NCBI GenBank assembly: GCA_938020505.1
Contig: CALIHR010000027.1
Location: forward strand, 71,829 to 135,828
Direction: 5' to 3'
Source: an uncultured Actinobaculum sp.
GTDB lineage: Bacteria > Actinomycetota > Actinomycetes > Actinomycetales > Actinomycetaceae
Length of the DNA: 64,000 nucleotides
A model generated the notes under the pieces. It worked only from the letters and a program-made list of their open reading frames with translations, was not told the DNA's origin and ran no database searches. Made by a program: the position numbers and the translations under genes. Numbering within the stretch: position 1 is the stretch's first letter; the number at the start of each line of letters is the position of its first letter. Below are positions 18,048 through 27,186 of the stretch, piece after piece.

Positions 18048-19415
18048 ATGGCCTCGCAGGATGAAGAGCCTTTGCCCGGCTCTCAGACGGCTTCGTCGGA
18101 GGGGGCGCCGTCGAAGTCGGCTGAAGCGGACGGCGGGTCGGGCAGGAACGTCGAGTCGACAGTGCGCAAGATCCTGGCGGAGCACGCCGCGCAAGACCGG
18201 GGGCGAACCCTTCCTGCGGGCATGAAGGCGCTCATCGTCCTCTCCCTTGCGACGTTCGGCTGCATCGGTCTGCACGAGGTCAGCAATCTGTTCGGCCCGG
18301 CCTTCTTTGCGCTCACGCTCGTCCTCACCGTGCGGCCCATTCACAGGTGGCTCATACGCAAGGGGCTTCCGCCCTGGCTTTCGGCCATCTTCACGATGAC
18401 CGCCCTGTTCGGCTTCCTGCTGGGGATGGTCGGCCTGACCGTGTGGTCCCTCATCGACCTTCCCGAAACTCTCCAAAGCTACTCGGGGAGCTTCAAAGGC
18501 CTCGTCCAGAACGTCGTCGATCTGGCTGAAAAGTACAACCTCTCTTCGGGCAAGCTTTCCAAAGACCTGCTCGACAACCTCGATTTCGACAAGGTCGTCA
18601 CCGCGGTCACCACCATCCTCGAATACTTGACCTCCGCGGGAAGCCTGCTCGGAATGATCGCCCTGTCGATGCTTTTCATCACTGTCGACACGATGACGAT
18701 GAAGTTCCGTTCGAAGATCGTCTACGAACACGATTCGCATTTCCACGACGCCCTCGAAGGCTTCGAAGGGCGGGTCCGCCAGTACTGGATCGTCTCCTCG
18801 ATCTTCGGCGCGATCGTCGCGGTTGTCAACGGGATCGTCCTGGCCTTCCTCCACGTCCCCATGCCGGCGGCGTGGGCGATATTCAGCTTCGTCACAAACT
18901 ACATACCGAACATCGGCTTCGTCATCGGCCTCGTGCCGCCCGCGCTCATGGGGCTGCTCGATTCCGGCTGGCTCACGGCCCTGTGGGTGGTGATCGCCTA
19001 CAGCGTCATCAACTCCGTGATCCAGGGAATCTTCCAGCCGAAGATCACGGGCGACGCCGTCGGCCTGTCGACAACCGTCACTTTCCTTTCGCTTCTTTTT
19101 TGGACCGTCGTCATCGGCCCCCTCGGGGCGATTCTGGCCGTCCCGCTTACGCTTTTCGCGAAGGCGCTTCTCATCGACTCGAGCGTTCAAACCAGATGGC
19201 TCGAAGTGTTCGTCATCCCCGAGTCCGAAGCGAGAAAACGTTATGACAGCGGCTTCTACGACGTCGAGAACCCCGCCGACGACGACTTCGTCGACTTTAT
19301 GTCCGCTGAACTCGACGAACACTCGGAATCGGAGCGTCCGAAAACCGAATTGCGCCGTTCCAAGGTGAGATTGCGGCGCAAATCGGCCTCAGAAAGCGGA
19401 GAGTCCGGAGGTTGA
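18048..19415 (+). CDS. AI-2E family (PerM-like) transporter
   Basis: A 455-residue membrane protein of the AI-2E/PerM family. After a 50-residue charged N-terminus there are about eight membrane helices, including LIVLSLATFGCIGLHEV, a large loop at about 150-200, and the family's C-terminal block with NYIPNIGFVIGLVPPALMGL and IQGIFQPKITGDAVGLS, which is diagnostic. The C-terminal tail is hydrophilic with many Arg and Ser. Members export small molecules or act in Na+/H+ antiport; AI-2 export itself is shown for only a few. A GGAGGG lies upstream of the ATG. Confidence 0.88.
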   Translation: MASQDEEPLPGSQTASSEGAPSKSAEADGGSGRNVESTVRKILAEHAAQDRGRTLPAGMKALIVLSLATFGCIGLHEVSNLFGPAFFALTLVLTVRPIHRWLIRKGLPPWLSAIFTMTALFGFLLGMVGLTVWSLIDLPETLQSYSGSFKGLVQNVVDLAEKYNLSSGKLSKDLLDNLDFDKVVTAVTTILEYLTSAGSLLGMIALSMLFITVDTMTMKFRSKIVYEHDSHFHDALEGFEGRVRQYWIVSSIFGAIVAVVNGIVLAFLHVPMPAAWAIFSFVTNYIPNIGFVIGLVPPALMGLLDSGWLTALWVVIAYSVINSVIQGIFQPKITGDAVGLSTTVTFLSLLFWTVVIGPLGAILAVPLTLFAKALLIDSSVQTRWLEVFVIPESEARKRYDSGFYDVENPADDDFVDFMSAELDEHSESERPKTELRRSKVRLRRKSASESGESGG

Positions 19416-19553
19416 GAAAGCTCTGCGCCGTCCTCAGCCAAGGCTGCGCAGGATGAACATTCAAGATAATCTAAGAAACAAGCCAAACAGTCCTCTATAT
19501 ACTAGGTGCCTCACGGAACCGTTTCGATTCCGAGGGAGAACACGGGAGGTCCG

Positions 19554-21953
19554 ATGCCCACCACTACCGGAAACGTGCGGGGAAACAAGGACACACACGC
19601 AACTTCGCACAAGTTGACGAAGGAGCGTTCCGCAGAGGCGACCGAGCACGCCGAAGGACGCAAAGGGAAGCCCAAGCGCAAGCGCGGCTGGAACTATCCC
19701 AGAAGGGGGTACGGCCCGATTCATCGGTGGATCCCCAGCTGGAGGGTCGTCCTCGCGTCCTTCGTCTCAATGTTCGCCTTGCTCGTTGGGTCTTTCGTGG
19801 CGTTGTACGCCACCACGGAGATTCCCGAACCGGACGATTTCGCCTTGGCGCAGACCACCACGGTCTACTATTCCGACGGCGTGACGAAGATGGGGACATT
19901 CGCGGACTACGAACGCGAACCCGTCAAATTGAAGACGCTGCCGAAGCACCTTTCGAACGCCCTTGTGGCCTCCGAGGACTCGAGTTTCTACACGAACAAC
20001 GGCGTCTCTCCGAAGGGCATCTTCCGCGCGCTCGTCAACAACATCAAGGGCGGTCCGAGGCAGGGCGGCTCCACCCTGACCCAGCAGTACGTCGAGCGTT
20101 ACTACCTCGGCAGCACGAAAGGGTACTTGGGCAAGATCAAAGAGGCCATCCTCGCCATAAAAATCGACAAGCAGCAGTCCAAGGACCAGATCCTCGAAAA
20201 CTATCTCAACACCATCTACTTTGGTCGCGGAGCCTACGGGATCGAAGTGGCCTCCCAGAAGTACTTCGGCATTCCTGCGAGCAAGCTCTCTGTTTCGCAG
20301 GCGGCGATGCTCGTCGGCATCATCCCCGGCCCCACGATCTACGATCCCGCCGTCAATCCCCAAAAAGCGAAGGAAAAGTGGGATCGCGTCCTCGACCGGA
20401 TGGTCGGCGAGGGATACTTGACCAAGGCCGACAGGCAGGCCCAGAAGTTCCCCGAGACGATCGAGCGCAAACAGGCCACGGCCTTCAAGGGCCCCAACGG
20501 ATATCTCCTTTCTGCGGTGAGCAACGAGCTTCTTGCGAGCGGCAAGTTCACCCTCGACGACCTCAATCAGGGCGGTCTGAAGATCGTGACGTCGATCGAC
20601 AAGGACAAGCAGGACGCCGCGGTGGCCGCCGTCAACGGGCTGCCCAAGGATCGGCCGAAGAACAACTACGTCGGCCTCGTCTCCGTTGACCCGCGGAACG
20701 GCGAAATCTATGCGATGTACGGCGGTGCGGACTACCTCAAGCGCCAGCGCAACTCGGTGACGCAGGACCGCGCGCAGGCGGGGTCCACCTTCAAGCCTTT
20801 CGGTTTGCTCGCCGCGCTCCAGAAGGACTATTCGCTGTCAAAGACATACGATTCGAAGACTCCCAGGACGTTCTACAACGGCTCCGTGACCGTTCAGAAC
20901 TTCGACGGAAAGGACCGCGGCCGGATCGACCTCGTCACGGCGACGAAGCACTCGGTCAACACCGTCTTCGCCCAGCTCAATGACAGCGTGGGGCCGGCGA
21001 ACACCAGGAAGGCGGCTGTCGAGTCTGGGATTCCCGATTCGACCCCGGGACTGGACAACAACCTGACGAACATCCTGGGTTCGGCCTCGCCCCGCCCGAT
21101 CGACATGGCCAAAAGCTATTCGACCTTCGCCAATCAAGGGGTGACCACCACCCCGCACATTGTGCGCGCCGTCGAGGACAGAAAGGGTCAGTCCAAGTAC
21201 AAGGGGCCGACGGCTGGAAAGCGGACGTTCGAAAAGGAGACGATGAACCAGCTCAACTACGCCTTGCAATCGGTGACCGAGAGCGACGGAACCGGTTCGA
21301 CTGCGGGCAGCCTCGGCAGGCCGGTCGCCGGCAAGACGGGGACGTCGTCGGGGCCGTGGTCCGCATGGTTCATCGGATATGTCCCGCAAATGGTCACGGT
21401 TGTGGACATGTACCAGATCGGCGCAAACGGCAAGGAGGAAATTCTCACTCCCTTTGGCAAGTACTATTACGGCATCGGAGGGGGGTCGTTCCCCGCCGAG
21501 ATATGGCTTCGGTATATGAAGAAGGCCACGGCGGGCATGGAGGTTGAGAAGTTTGCCAAGCCTTCGTACGTGCCGAAGAGGTCCGACGGCGACAGCCGCA
21601 CCCCGACGAAGAAGAAGAGCGCGACGCCGACGCCGACCCGCACGGCCGCCCCCACCGCGACGCCGACCCCGAGTGTGACGACAAAGAATCCCGAGCCGAC
21701 GACGAGTTCGACGGACGACGATGACCACAAGCATCCGTCACCCGGGCCCACGGACCAAGACGAGCCTGATCCGCCGGCGCATCCGACGCCGACGCCCGCA
21801 CCGCCTTCCGAGGAGCCTTCCAACGGTCCCGCCTACAGAAATGGGGGCAGAAACGGCTACGGCGGACAGCAAGGCGGGTACGGAGGCCGCAGAAACTACG
21901 GCGGACAAGGCGGGTATGGGGGCTATCGGGGCTACGGCGCCGCAGGAGGCTAG
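19554..21953 (+). CDS. ponA: Class A penicillin-binding protein (transglycosylase/transpeptidase)
   Basis: A 799-residue bifunctional peptidoglycan synthase. A basic cytoplasmic N-terminus precedes one membrane helix at about 64-86. The GT51 glycosyltransferase has SEDSSFYTNNG near 139 and GGSTLTQQYVERYYL, and the transpeptidase has the SxxK serine in AGSTFKPF near 411, SVN in KHSVNTVF, and KTG in AGKTGTS near 593. From about residue 679 the tail is first Thr/Pro-rich, then Gly/Tyr/Arg-rich with repeated YGG units. ATG 19554 is chosen because GGGAGG precedes it; an in-frame GTG 48 bp upstream lacks a site. The gene lies directly before rpsF, as ponA1 does in mycobacteria. It is active at the outer face of the membrane. 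Confidence 0.95.
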   Translation: MPTTTGNVRGNKDTHATSHKLTKERSAEATEHAEGRKGKPKRKRGWNYPRRGYGPIHRWIPSWRVVLASFVSMFALLVGSFVALYATTEIPEPDDFALAQTTTVYYSDGVTKMGTFADYEREPVKLKTLPKHLSNALVASEDSSFYTNNGVSPKGIFRALVNNIKGGPRQGGSTLTQQYVERYYLGSTKGYLGKIKEAILAIKIDKQQSKDQILENYLNTIYFGRGAYGIEVASQKYFGIPASKLSVSQAAMLVGIIPGPTIYDPAVNPQKAKEKWDRVLDRMVGEGYLTKADRQAQKFPETIERKQATAFKGPNGYLLSAVSNELLASGKFTLDDLNQGGLKIVTSIDKDKQDAAVAAVNGLPKDRPKNNYVGLVSVDPRNGEIYAMYGGADYLKRQRNSVTQDRAQAGSTFKPFGLLAALQKDYSLSKTYDSKTPRTFYNGSVTVQNFDGKDRGRIDLVTATKHSVNTVFAQLNDSVGPANTRKAAVESGIPDSTPGLDNNLTNILGSASPRPIDMAKSYSTFANQGVTTTPHIVRAVEDRKGQSKYKGPTAGKRTFEKETMNQLNYALQSVTESDGTGSTAGSLGRPVAGKTGTSSGPWSAWFIGYVPQMVTVVDMYQIGANGKEEILTPFGKYYYGIGGGSFPAEIWLRYMKKATAGMEVEKFAKPSYVPKRSDGDSRTPTKKKSATPTPTRTAAPTATPTPSVTTKNPEPTTSSTDDDDHKHPSPGPTDQDEPDPPAHPTPTPAPPSEEPSNGPAYRNGGRNGYGGQQGGYGGRRNYGGQGGYGGYRGYGAAGG

Positions 21954-22234
21954 CGTCGCCGCTGCGGCCGGCGGGCCGGTTCGCGCCTGCCGCCCGTGTT
22001 GGCCAGGCTGCTCGCTGGCGCAGCAGGGCCGTCTTCGAAAACGGCGTGTCTCGAAGGATGCGCCCCATATCGCCCCGCGGGCTTTCCTGCCCATGTGGAT
22101 ACGATGGCGCGAAGCCTGCGATCCTAGTAAACTGGTAACTCGGTGTCTTTCCCCGGCGGGAAGGCGCCGAAACGCATTGTCCCTCCTGTCATGGAAAGAC
22201 CATGGCCGCATAGACCAGAGGAGGTGGGAACAGC

Positions 22235-22522
22235 ATGCGTGATTACGAGATGATGATCATCATCGATCCGACCGTCGACGAGCGCAATATCACAACCTTC
22301 GTCGACAAACTGCTTCAAGTCGTCCCCAATGAGGGCGGCACGCTGGAGAAGGTCGACATCTGGGGCAAGCGCCGCCTTGCCTACGACATCAACAAGCGCT
22401 CCGAAGGCATCTACGTCGTCGTCGACATGAAGGCGACGCCGGAAACCGCTCAGGAGCTCGATCGTCAGCTTGGCCTGAACGAGGCCATTCTTCGCACGAA
22501 GCTGCTGCGCGCAGAGGCCTGA
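22235..22522 (+). CDS. rpsF: 30S ribosomal protein S6
   Basis: A 95-residue protein with the S6 start MRDYEMMIIIDPTVDERN and the WGKRRLAYDINKRSEGIY motif. It binds S18 and 16S rRNA on the platform of the small subunit. GAGGTGGG precedes the ATG. First gene of the rpsF-ssb-rpsR-rplI operon; the 281-bp gap upstream, after the ponA stop, probably holds the operon promoter, but no box was clear enough to call. Confidence 0.97.
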   Translation: MRDYEMMIIIDPTVDERNITTFVDKLLQVVPNEGGTLEKVDIWGKRRLAYDINKRSEGIYVVVDMKATPETAQELDRQLGLNEAILRTKLLRAEA

Positions 22523-22545
22523 GGCCAGTACACCGAAGGAGAAAC

Positions 22546-23076
22546 ATGGCAGGCGAACCGATCATTACCGTCGTCGGAAATCTGACCGGCGATCCGGAAC
22601 TCCGTTACGTGAGTTCGGGCACGCCCGTCGCGTCTTTCACCGTCGCGTCGACCCCGCGCACGCTCAATCGCCAGACCCAGCAATGGGAGGACGGGGAGGC
22701 GATGTTTATTCGCTGCTCCGTGTGGCGCGAGCACGGCGAGAACGTCGCCGAATCGCTCAGCAAGGGCATGCGGGTGCTCGTGACCGGGCGGCTGACCGTC
22801 CGCAGCTACGAGTACAACGGCCAGCAGCGCACAAGCCTCGAGATGCAGGTCGATGAGATCGGCCCGTCTCTGCGGTACGCGCGCGCGCAGGTCACGAAGG
22901 TCGCGGGCGGCGGCTCGGGAGGCGGAAACTTCGGTGGCGGCAACGGCTACCAGGGCGGCGGAGGCTACGGCGGCGGCCGTGCCTCGTACGACGCGCCCCA
23001 GGGCGGCTCGGCCCACGATCCGTGGAGCAGCGGCCCTCAGGGCGGTTCCGCTTTCGACGACAACCCCCCGTTCTGA
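22546..23076 (+). CDS. ssb: Single-stranded DNA-binding protein
   Basis: A 176-residue SSB with an N-terminal OB fold (EPIITVVGNLTGDPELRYV, then WREHGENVAESLSKGMRV), a Gly-rich linker of about 50 residues, and the acidic C-terminal tip DDNPPF that recruits replication and repair proteins. It coats single-stranded DNA at forks. AAGGAG lies before the ATG and the gene is 23 bp from rpsF, within the ribosomal operon. Confidence 0.97.
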   Translation: MAGEPIITVVGNLTGDPELRYVSSGTPVASFTVASTPRTLNRQTQQWEDGEAMFIRCSVWREHGENVAESLSKGMRVLVTGRLTVRSYEYNGQQRTSLEMQVDEIGPSLRYARAQVTKVAGGGSGGGNFGGGNGYQGGGGYGGGRASYDAPQGGSAHDPWSSGPQGGSAFDDNPPF

Positions 23077-23150
23077 TTTCGCAATTCGACTTTCTCGGCG
23101 GCTCAAGCCGCCTGGCGGCCGACGGCCGCCGCAACTGAAGGAGCACAACT

Positions 23151-23387
23151 ATGGCGAAGCAAGTTCTTCGCAAGCCCAAGAAGAAGGCCAACCCTCTGAA
23201 GTCGGCCAAGATCGAGAACATCGATTACAAGGACACCGCCACGCTGCGCAAGTTCATCTCGGACCGCGGCAAGATCCGCGCCCGCCGCGTCACCGGTGTC
23301 ACCGTTCAGGAGCAGCGCAAGATCGCCCGCGCCGTCAAGAATGCGCGCGAGATGGCATTGCTTCCCTACTCGAGCTCGGCTCGCTGA
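23151..23387 (+). CDS. rpsR: 30S ribosomal protein S18
   Basis: A basic protein of 78 residues with the S18 signatures NIDYKDTATLRKFISDRGKI and RVTGVTVQEQRKIARAVKNA. No zinc-binding CxxC set is present, so it is of the zinc-independent type. It pairs with S6 in the small subunit. AAGGAG precedes the ATG. Confidence 0.97.
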   Translation: MAKQVLRKPKKKANPLKSAKIENIDYKDTATLRKFISDRGKIRARRVTGVTVQEQRKIARAVKNAREMALLPYSSSAR

Positions 23388-23401
23388 GGGAGGGATTCCG
23401 C

Positions 23402-23866
23402 ATGAAGATCATCCTCACCCACGACGTCGACCGGCTTGGCGTCGCCGGCGACGTCGTCACCGTCAAAGACGGCTACGGCCGCAACTACCTGATTCCCCGC
23501 GGCTATGCCGTGCGCTGGACGAAGGGCGGCCAGAAGCAGATCGATCAGATCGCCGAGGCCCGCCGCCGCCGCGCGATCCAGTCGCTCGACGAGGCGAACG
23601 CGATCCAGGAGGCGCTCCAGGCGAACGTTCTGAAGATCGCTAAGCCGGCCGGAGAGAACGGCCGCCTTTTCGGCTCCGTCACCAACGCCGAGATCGCCGA
23701 GGCCGCTTTGGCCGCCACTGGCAAGAAGGTCGATCGTCGCACGATCACCCTCGTCTCGCCGATCAAGTCGACCGGCTCTTACAAGGCCGCGGCAAAGCTT
23801 CACGACGACGTCGTTGCCACCATCTCGATCGAGGTCGTGGCTGAAAAGAAGAAGAAAAAGAAGTAA
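23402..23866 (+). CDS. rplI: 50S ribosomal protein L9
   Basis: A 154-residue L9. The N-terminal domain MKIILTHDVDRLGVAGDVV with VKDGYGRNYLIPRGYA is followed by the long connecting helix (residues about 45-75) and the C-terminal domain with GRLFGSVTNAEIAEA. It ends in a poly-Lys tail. GAGGGAGGG lies 5-6 nt before the ATG, 14 bp after rpsR. It is last in the operon and is followed by a terminator. Confidence 0.97.
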   Translation: MKIILTHDVDRLGVAGDVVTVKDGYGRNYLIPRGYAVRWTKGGQKQIDQIAEARRRRAIQSLDEANAIQEALQANVLKIAKPAGENGRLFGSVTNAEIAEAALAATGKKVDRRTITLVSPIKSTGSYKAAAKLHDDVVATISIEVVAEKKKKKK

Positions 23867-23880
23867 CCGCGCCGCGAAAG

Positions 23881-23936
23881 CGCCCCGCGTGCCGCAGCCG
23901 CTTCGGCGGTTTGCGACGGCGGGGCGTTTTCTTGTT
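23881..23936 (+). terminator. Rho-independent terminator of the rpsF-rplI operon
   Basis: CGCCCCGC (23881-23888) pairs with GCGGGGCG (23919-23926), with a smaller GC-rich hairpin inside the loop, and is followed by TTTTCTTGTT. It lies 14 bp after the rplI stop and ends the ribosomal operon just before the accessory region. Confidence 0.85.
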
Positions 23937-23997
23937 CGATGCTTCTTTGGAAGAGCGCTGCAGATTCTTGATATAGGCGGTGCGAGCCGATAGGAAG

Positions 23998-25108
23998 TCA
24001 CTGAGGCAACGCCGAGGAACCGCGAATTTCAGCTTGAGGAAGTCCTCGCGGCGATTCTTTTGGGGGCGCTCGGCATCTGTTCGTCGAGAAAAAGCGAGCA
24101 AAGATCGGTTTCTGCACTCGCGTGCGCGATGAATTCCTGGCGGCCGACGGAGGAGACAAGGCGATTCGCTGCGGATCCAGCGCCTTTTGCCGAATCCGGA
24201 ACGAGCTTGATCGTCGCCCCAATTCGCGCGGAACGTTGTGAGGCCAAGAAAACCGGTGAAGTCGTTCCCCGGTTCGATTGTCGGTTTGGCGGCTTTGACG
24301 AACTGTTGAACAGAGTTGGACTCCTTGCCCGGCACGACGAGCTTTGCCGTGCCTCGCAGATCTCCCAGTGAACCCGCGACCCGGCCCTCCGTGGACGGCG
24401 TCGAAGACCTCCGCGGGATTGATCCGCTTGCCTCGGGAGTCTATCCTGTCGAAGGTCTCGCGCAGAGTGTTTTCGTCAGCCTGTTCCAGGACTGCGGCTG
24501 GAACGGGCTTTTGATCCTGCTCGCGACGTCCTGGATGAGCCCCGCGACGTCCTGGATGAGCTCGGCATAGATCGATGTGTCGGGATTCTTTCTCAGCCAT
24601 TCGGGCGCCCGCCCGAAGTCGAAGAGATCGGGAAGCGGAATCACCGAGGACCCTTCGTTTCGGTCGGTCAAAACGGCCTTCTGCGCTCTGAGCGAGTAGC
24701 CGACGGCGAATCGCCGATCCGTCATTCCCTTTGGGTCGACGGCGTTGACTAGGCCTGTAATACGCTGCTGGCCGTCGACGACCACAGGGCGTCCGGGCGT
24801 GCCCTCGGCTCAAACCTCGAGTGTGCCGACGCGGAGGCCGTCGACGTCGGCCTCACGTTGCCAAAGGCCTCATGTTGCCAAAGGCCTCATGTTGCCAAGG
24901 AATGAGACTTCCGAATGAATGCCCGCAGAAGAATGGAATCGAAGAGATTGAGGACGCCTTGGGCCTCCCAGCGGAACGAACGCTGGAATTGCGACACACG
25001 GAATAGGCCCGACGCGGCGACCGAGCGCAGTTCGGCGATTGAGTGTGTTCTGCTGGTCGAGCGTGCTGCGAAAACGTCCATAGACCAATCATGAAGATTG
25101 ACAGACAC
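23998..25108 (-). pseudogene. Decayed DUF262 (GmrSD/DndB-like ParB-fold) gene
   Basis: Pieces of one DUF262 protein lie in order in different frames. The N-terminal FRVSQFQRSFRWEAQGVLNL at about 24950-25010 continues in another frame as GHSFGSLIPWQ, then the diagnostic VVDGQQRITGL near 24755-24785, then RETFDRIDSRGKRINPAEVF near 24410-24470 in yet another frame, and C-terminal remains after a further shift near 24300. Lesions include at least three frameshifts, an in-frame TGA near 24810, and a 17-bp tandem duplication at about 24855-24899 that breaks the frame. The DGQQR motif belongs to the nucleotidase half of GmrSD type IV restriction proteins, which act on modified DNA. GTG 25108 directly follows the stop of the upstream gene. 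The gene is certainly non-functional unless the sequence is wrong in several places. Confidence 0.85.
24855..24899. repeat. 17-bp tandem duplication in the DUF262 remnant
   Basis: The unit TTGCCAAAGGCCTCATG occurs twice in full with a partial third copy. As 17 is not a multiple of three, each extra copy shifts the frame. A second small duplication (GCGACGTCCTGGATGAGC, 18 bp, twice) is at about 24521-24561 and keeps the frame. Confidence 0.9.
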
Positions 25109-25567
25109 TCAATTTTGTTGCGATCGCCTGCCGGCGCCAAACCGTGCATCGTACTCGTTGTCGGCGACTCTGGCCCTCCTGTCGAAATGGGAACGTCTGA
25201 ATGCGCTTTCTGTGGTTTGGCCGTCTGCAGACGTACTCAACCGCTTCTCAAGCGCAGCCAGTTCATCCCGAGTCGGATGCGTAGTTGGATCGTTGATGTC
25301 GATGCCTTCCTTTTTCATGACCTCCTCCAGACGTTTGATCCCTTTCATCACCAGCTCGCCCATTTCAGGATCGCGAAAGATTTCGTAAGAGGATCGCTTT
25401 CCTTCGAGCATTTCTCTGGCCTTCTTTCGCAGGCTTTCGGTTTCGCCGTTCTCGGCCAGCCACTTAAGGCTTTCACGCCGATCCGCGTGATCCGTTCCCC
25501 CTTTGCGAAGAATGCCGCCGTCAGGAAGCGGGGGTTTGCTTGAGCGGTCGTTGTCCCGTGAATGCAT
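25109..25567 (-). CDS. Small charged protein downstream of T7SS substrates
   Basis: A 152-residue hydrophilic protein with no recognised domain, no signal peptide and no membrane segment. It is highly charged and predicted helical (ESLRKKAREMLEGKRSSYE, KGIKRLEEVMKKEGIDIND). The ATG lies 3 bp after the stop of the 376-aa WXG-domain protein, so it is the third gene of the operon. A chaperone, accessory or immunity role is conceivable from its position but not supported by sequence. Its stop is immediately followed by the decayed DUF262 start. Confidence 0.65.
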   Translation of the reverse strand: MHSRDNDRSSKPPLPDGGILRKGGTDHADRRESLKWLAENGETESLRKKAREMLEGKRSSYEIFRDPEMGELVMKGIKRLEEVMKKEGIDINDPTTHPTRDELAALEKRLSTSADGQTTESAFRRSHFDRRARVADNEYDARFGAGRRSQQN

Positions 25568-25570
25568 ATC

Positions 25571-26701
25571 CTAGTTCCCTACCTGCCTTGTTGTTCCTAT
25601 TTCGGAGCCGGGTATACCGATTCCCGGCATCGTTGCCGCGGGTGTGTCTGGCGCAGGAGTCCCAGGCGCTGAAATCGTTGGATTAAGACTGACGTCGTCA
25701 TTAAACGGTTCCTGATAAGAATCAGGCGATCCTACTTGTATGGAATTCTGAGGAACGCTTTTCATGCCCGGCGTCACCATAGAGTTGAAACTATGAATGT
25801 TTTTGCCGAGGTTGAAGAGCCAGCCGCCGCCTTTCAAGCCTAGTTTGGCGAGATCGCTGCCGCGTGCGGCGTCGTCGGTCCAGCCCACTATGTGGGTGCC
25901 CAGTCTGATGGAGTTCTGAGCTATGGACAAGCCCTTGCCTTCTGCCCACGTTCCGAGTTTTCCAGGAAGCTTCGATCCATAACGGGCCACACCGTTCAAT
26001 CCGATCCGTGTGCCCGCAATCCCAACCTTCGAAGAAAGCCGCGCGTAGCTTAAGAAGCTGGCTTTGCTGAGGGAAGCCAGCTTCGTCTTCAGAAGCGCTT
26101 TGAAGGCCCTCAACGTGGCGGGCAGTTTCTGGAACCAGGTATAGAGCTTTTGCCCCAGCTTCCACCCTTCGAGGACCTTTCCCGGAATTTTCGCAACATT
26201 TCCCCAGTTGACCAAAGCGGTCACTATGTCGCATATGAGATCGAAAAGGAACCTCAGAATCTCACACACAAAAATATACTGGTTGTAGAGCTCCGTCGAA
26301 GCCTGTTGGAAAGAGTCGCCAGCCGCTTGAAGATCGGCGCCAAGGGCTCGCACCTCTTTTGCCACTTCCTGCATATGGGTGTCAAAGTTCGATGCAGCGA
26401 CGCCCTCCCAAGCGTCGGGGCCCGTCATTGCCCGGTCTCGCACGAGGAGCTCGTCAGAAAGGGCGACCAATGCATCTCCGAGGCCTTTGTAGCCGCCGGC
26501 ATGTTGGGAGACTAAATCAAAGTTTCCTGTGAACGGCTTGACGGCGGTTTCTGTTATGTCTGGGACGCCGCATTTCTTCAACGCCTCAAGAATCCAGTAC
26601 GAAGGGCTTACGAGATCAAAGAATGAGAACTTCATTTGTTCTGCATAACTTTCGAACTTAACAACGTCAGGCTGCCGTGAAATGATATCTGAAGAAGTCA
26701 T
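25571..26701 (-). CDS. Putative T7SS-secreted protein with N-terminal WXG-like domain
   Basis: A 376-residue protein. The N-terminal part is helical with a W-x-G turn at 98-100 (PDAWEGVAASNF) followed by a second helix, as in WXG100/LXG type VII substrates. A hydrophobic segment is at about 150-180 (QYIFVCEILRFLFDLICDIV), then a basic Lys/Leu/Ser region and a Pro/Ser/Thr-rich C-terminal tail (APGTPAPDTPAATMPGIG). No enzymatic toxin domain is recognisable. ATG 26701 overlaps the stop of the WXG100-like gene (ATGA) and has GGAGGT before it, so the two are coupled. Base composition is AT-richer than the core genes, suggesting acquisition. No T7SS machinery gene (eccC etc.) is in the window. Confidence 0.7.
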   Translation of the reverse strand: MTSSDIISRQPDVVKFESYAEQMKFSFFDLVSPSYWILEALKKCGVPDITETAVKPFTGNFDLVSQHAGGYKGLGDALVALSDELLVRDRAMTGPDAWEGVAASNFDTHMQEVAKEVRALGADLQAAGDSFQQASTELYNQYIFVCEILRFLFDLICDIVTALVNWGNVAKIPGKVLEGWKLGQKLYTWFQKLPATLRAFKALLKTKLASLSKASFLSYARLSSKVGIAGTRIGLNGVARYGSKLPGKLGTWAEGKGLSIAQNSIRLGTHIVGWTDDAARGSDLAKLGLKGGGWLFNLGKNIHSFNSMVTPGMKSVPQNSIQVGSPDSYQEPFNDDVSLNPTISAPGTPAPDTPAATMPGIGIPGSEIGTTRQVGN

Positions 26702-27018
26702 TTTAATACCTCCAGTGTCGAATCATAAGAGCGGGCCGAGTCTGTGTCGGTATCGCGATAATATGAAATAGAGCTTGAAACGGCTTGTGTTGTGCCTTTC
26801 AATATTGAATCAATGGAATTCAGGGCCTGCCACACGCCCTGAGATAGGTTTCGTGTCGCTTCGGTGACCTGGGCATAGAAGAATAGGCCCTGTTCCTGGA
26901 TGCCAGGAGCGTACGTTTGGAGGTAAGAACGCGCCTTAGAAGGCAAATCCGCTTCTTCGGTCGCGAACTTATTATTTTCGTGTTCGAGCACGTCTTTGTT
27001 GACATAAAAATCTGACAT
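26698..27018 (-). CDS. WXG100-like small T7SS substrate/partner
   Basis: A 106-residue helical protein of ESAT-6 size. The central turn is degenerate (LSQGVWQALNSI near 58-69 in place of a strict W-x-G), and the C-terminus carries YRDTD at 87-91, matching the YxxxD/E export signal of type VII secretion. It is first in a three-gene operon whose second gene has a W-x-G domain; heterodimer formation between the two is the likely arrangement (inference). Notably AT-rich. The 168-bp gap to the divergent membrane-protein gene is also AT-rich and would hold both promoters. Confidence 0.7.
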   Translation of the reverse strand: MSDFYVNKDVLEHENNKFATEEADLPSKARSYLQTYAPGIQEQGLFFYAQVTEATRNLSQGVWQALNSIDSILKGTTQAVSSSISYYRDTDTDSARSYDSTLEVLK

Positions 27019-27186
27019 ACTATTGGCTCCAATCTGGAGTTGTTTGTATTTATGTACGACATCCTAGGCAGCATAAATATAGAGTTTCAAACAAAAGGGT
27101 AGATGTTCCCTTTAATTCATTAAAGATTAAAAAATCTGCGAGGCAGTGTTTTATTATTTGATTTAAAGCAACGCGAAAGGCGACAG

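Noticed and set aside
24853..25149. Several small frames of 60-100 codons near 25 kb as separate genes
   Set aside because: Their translations are consecutive pieces of one broken DUF262 protein.
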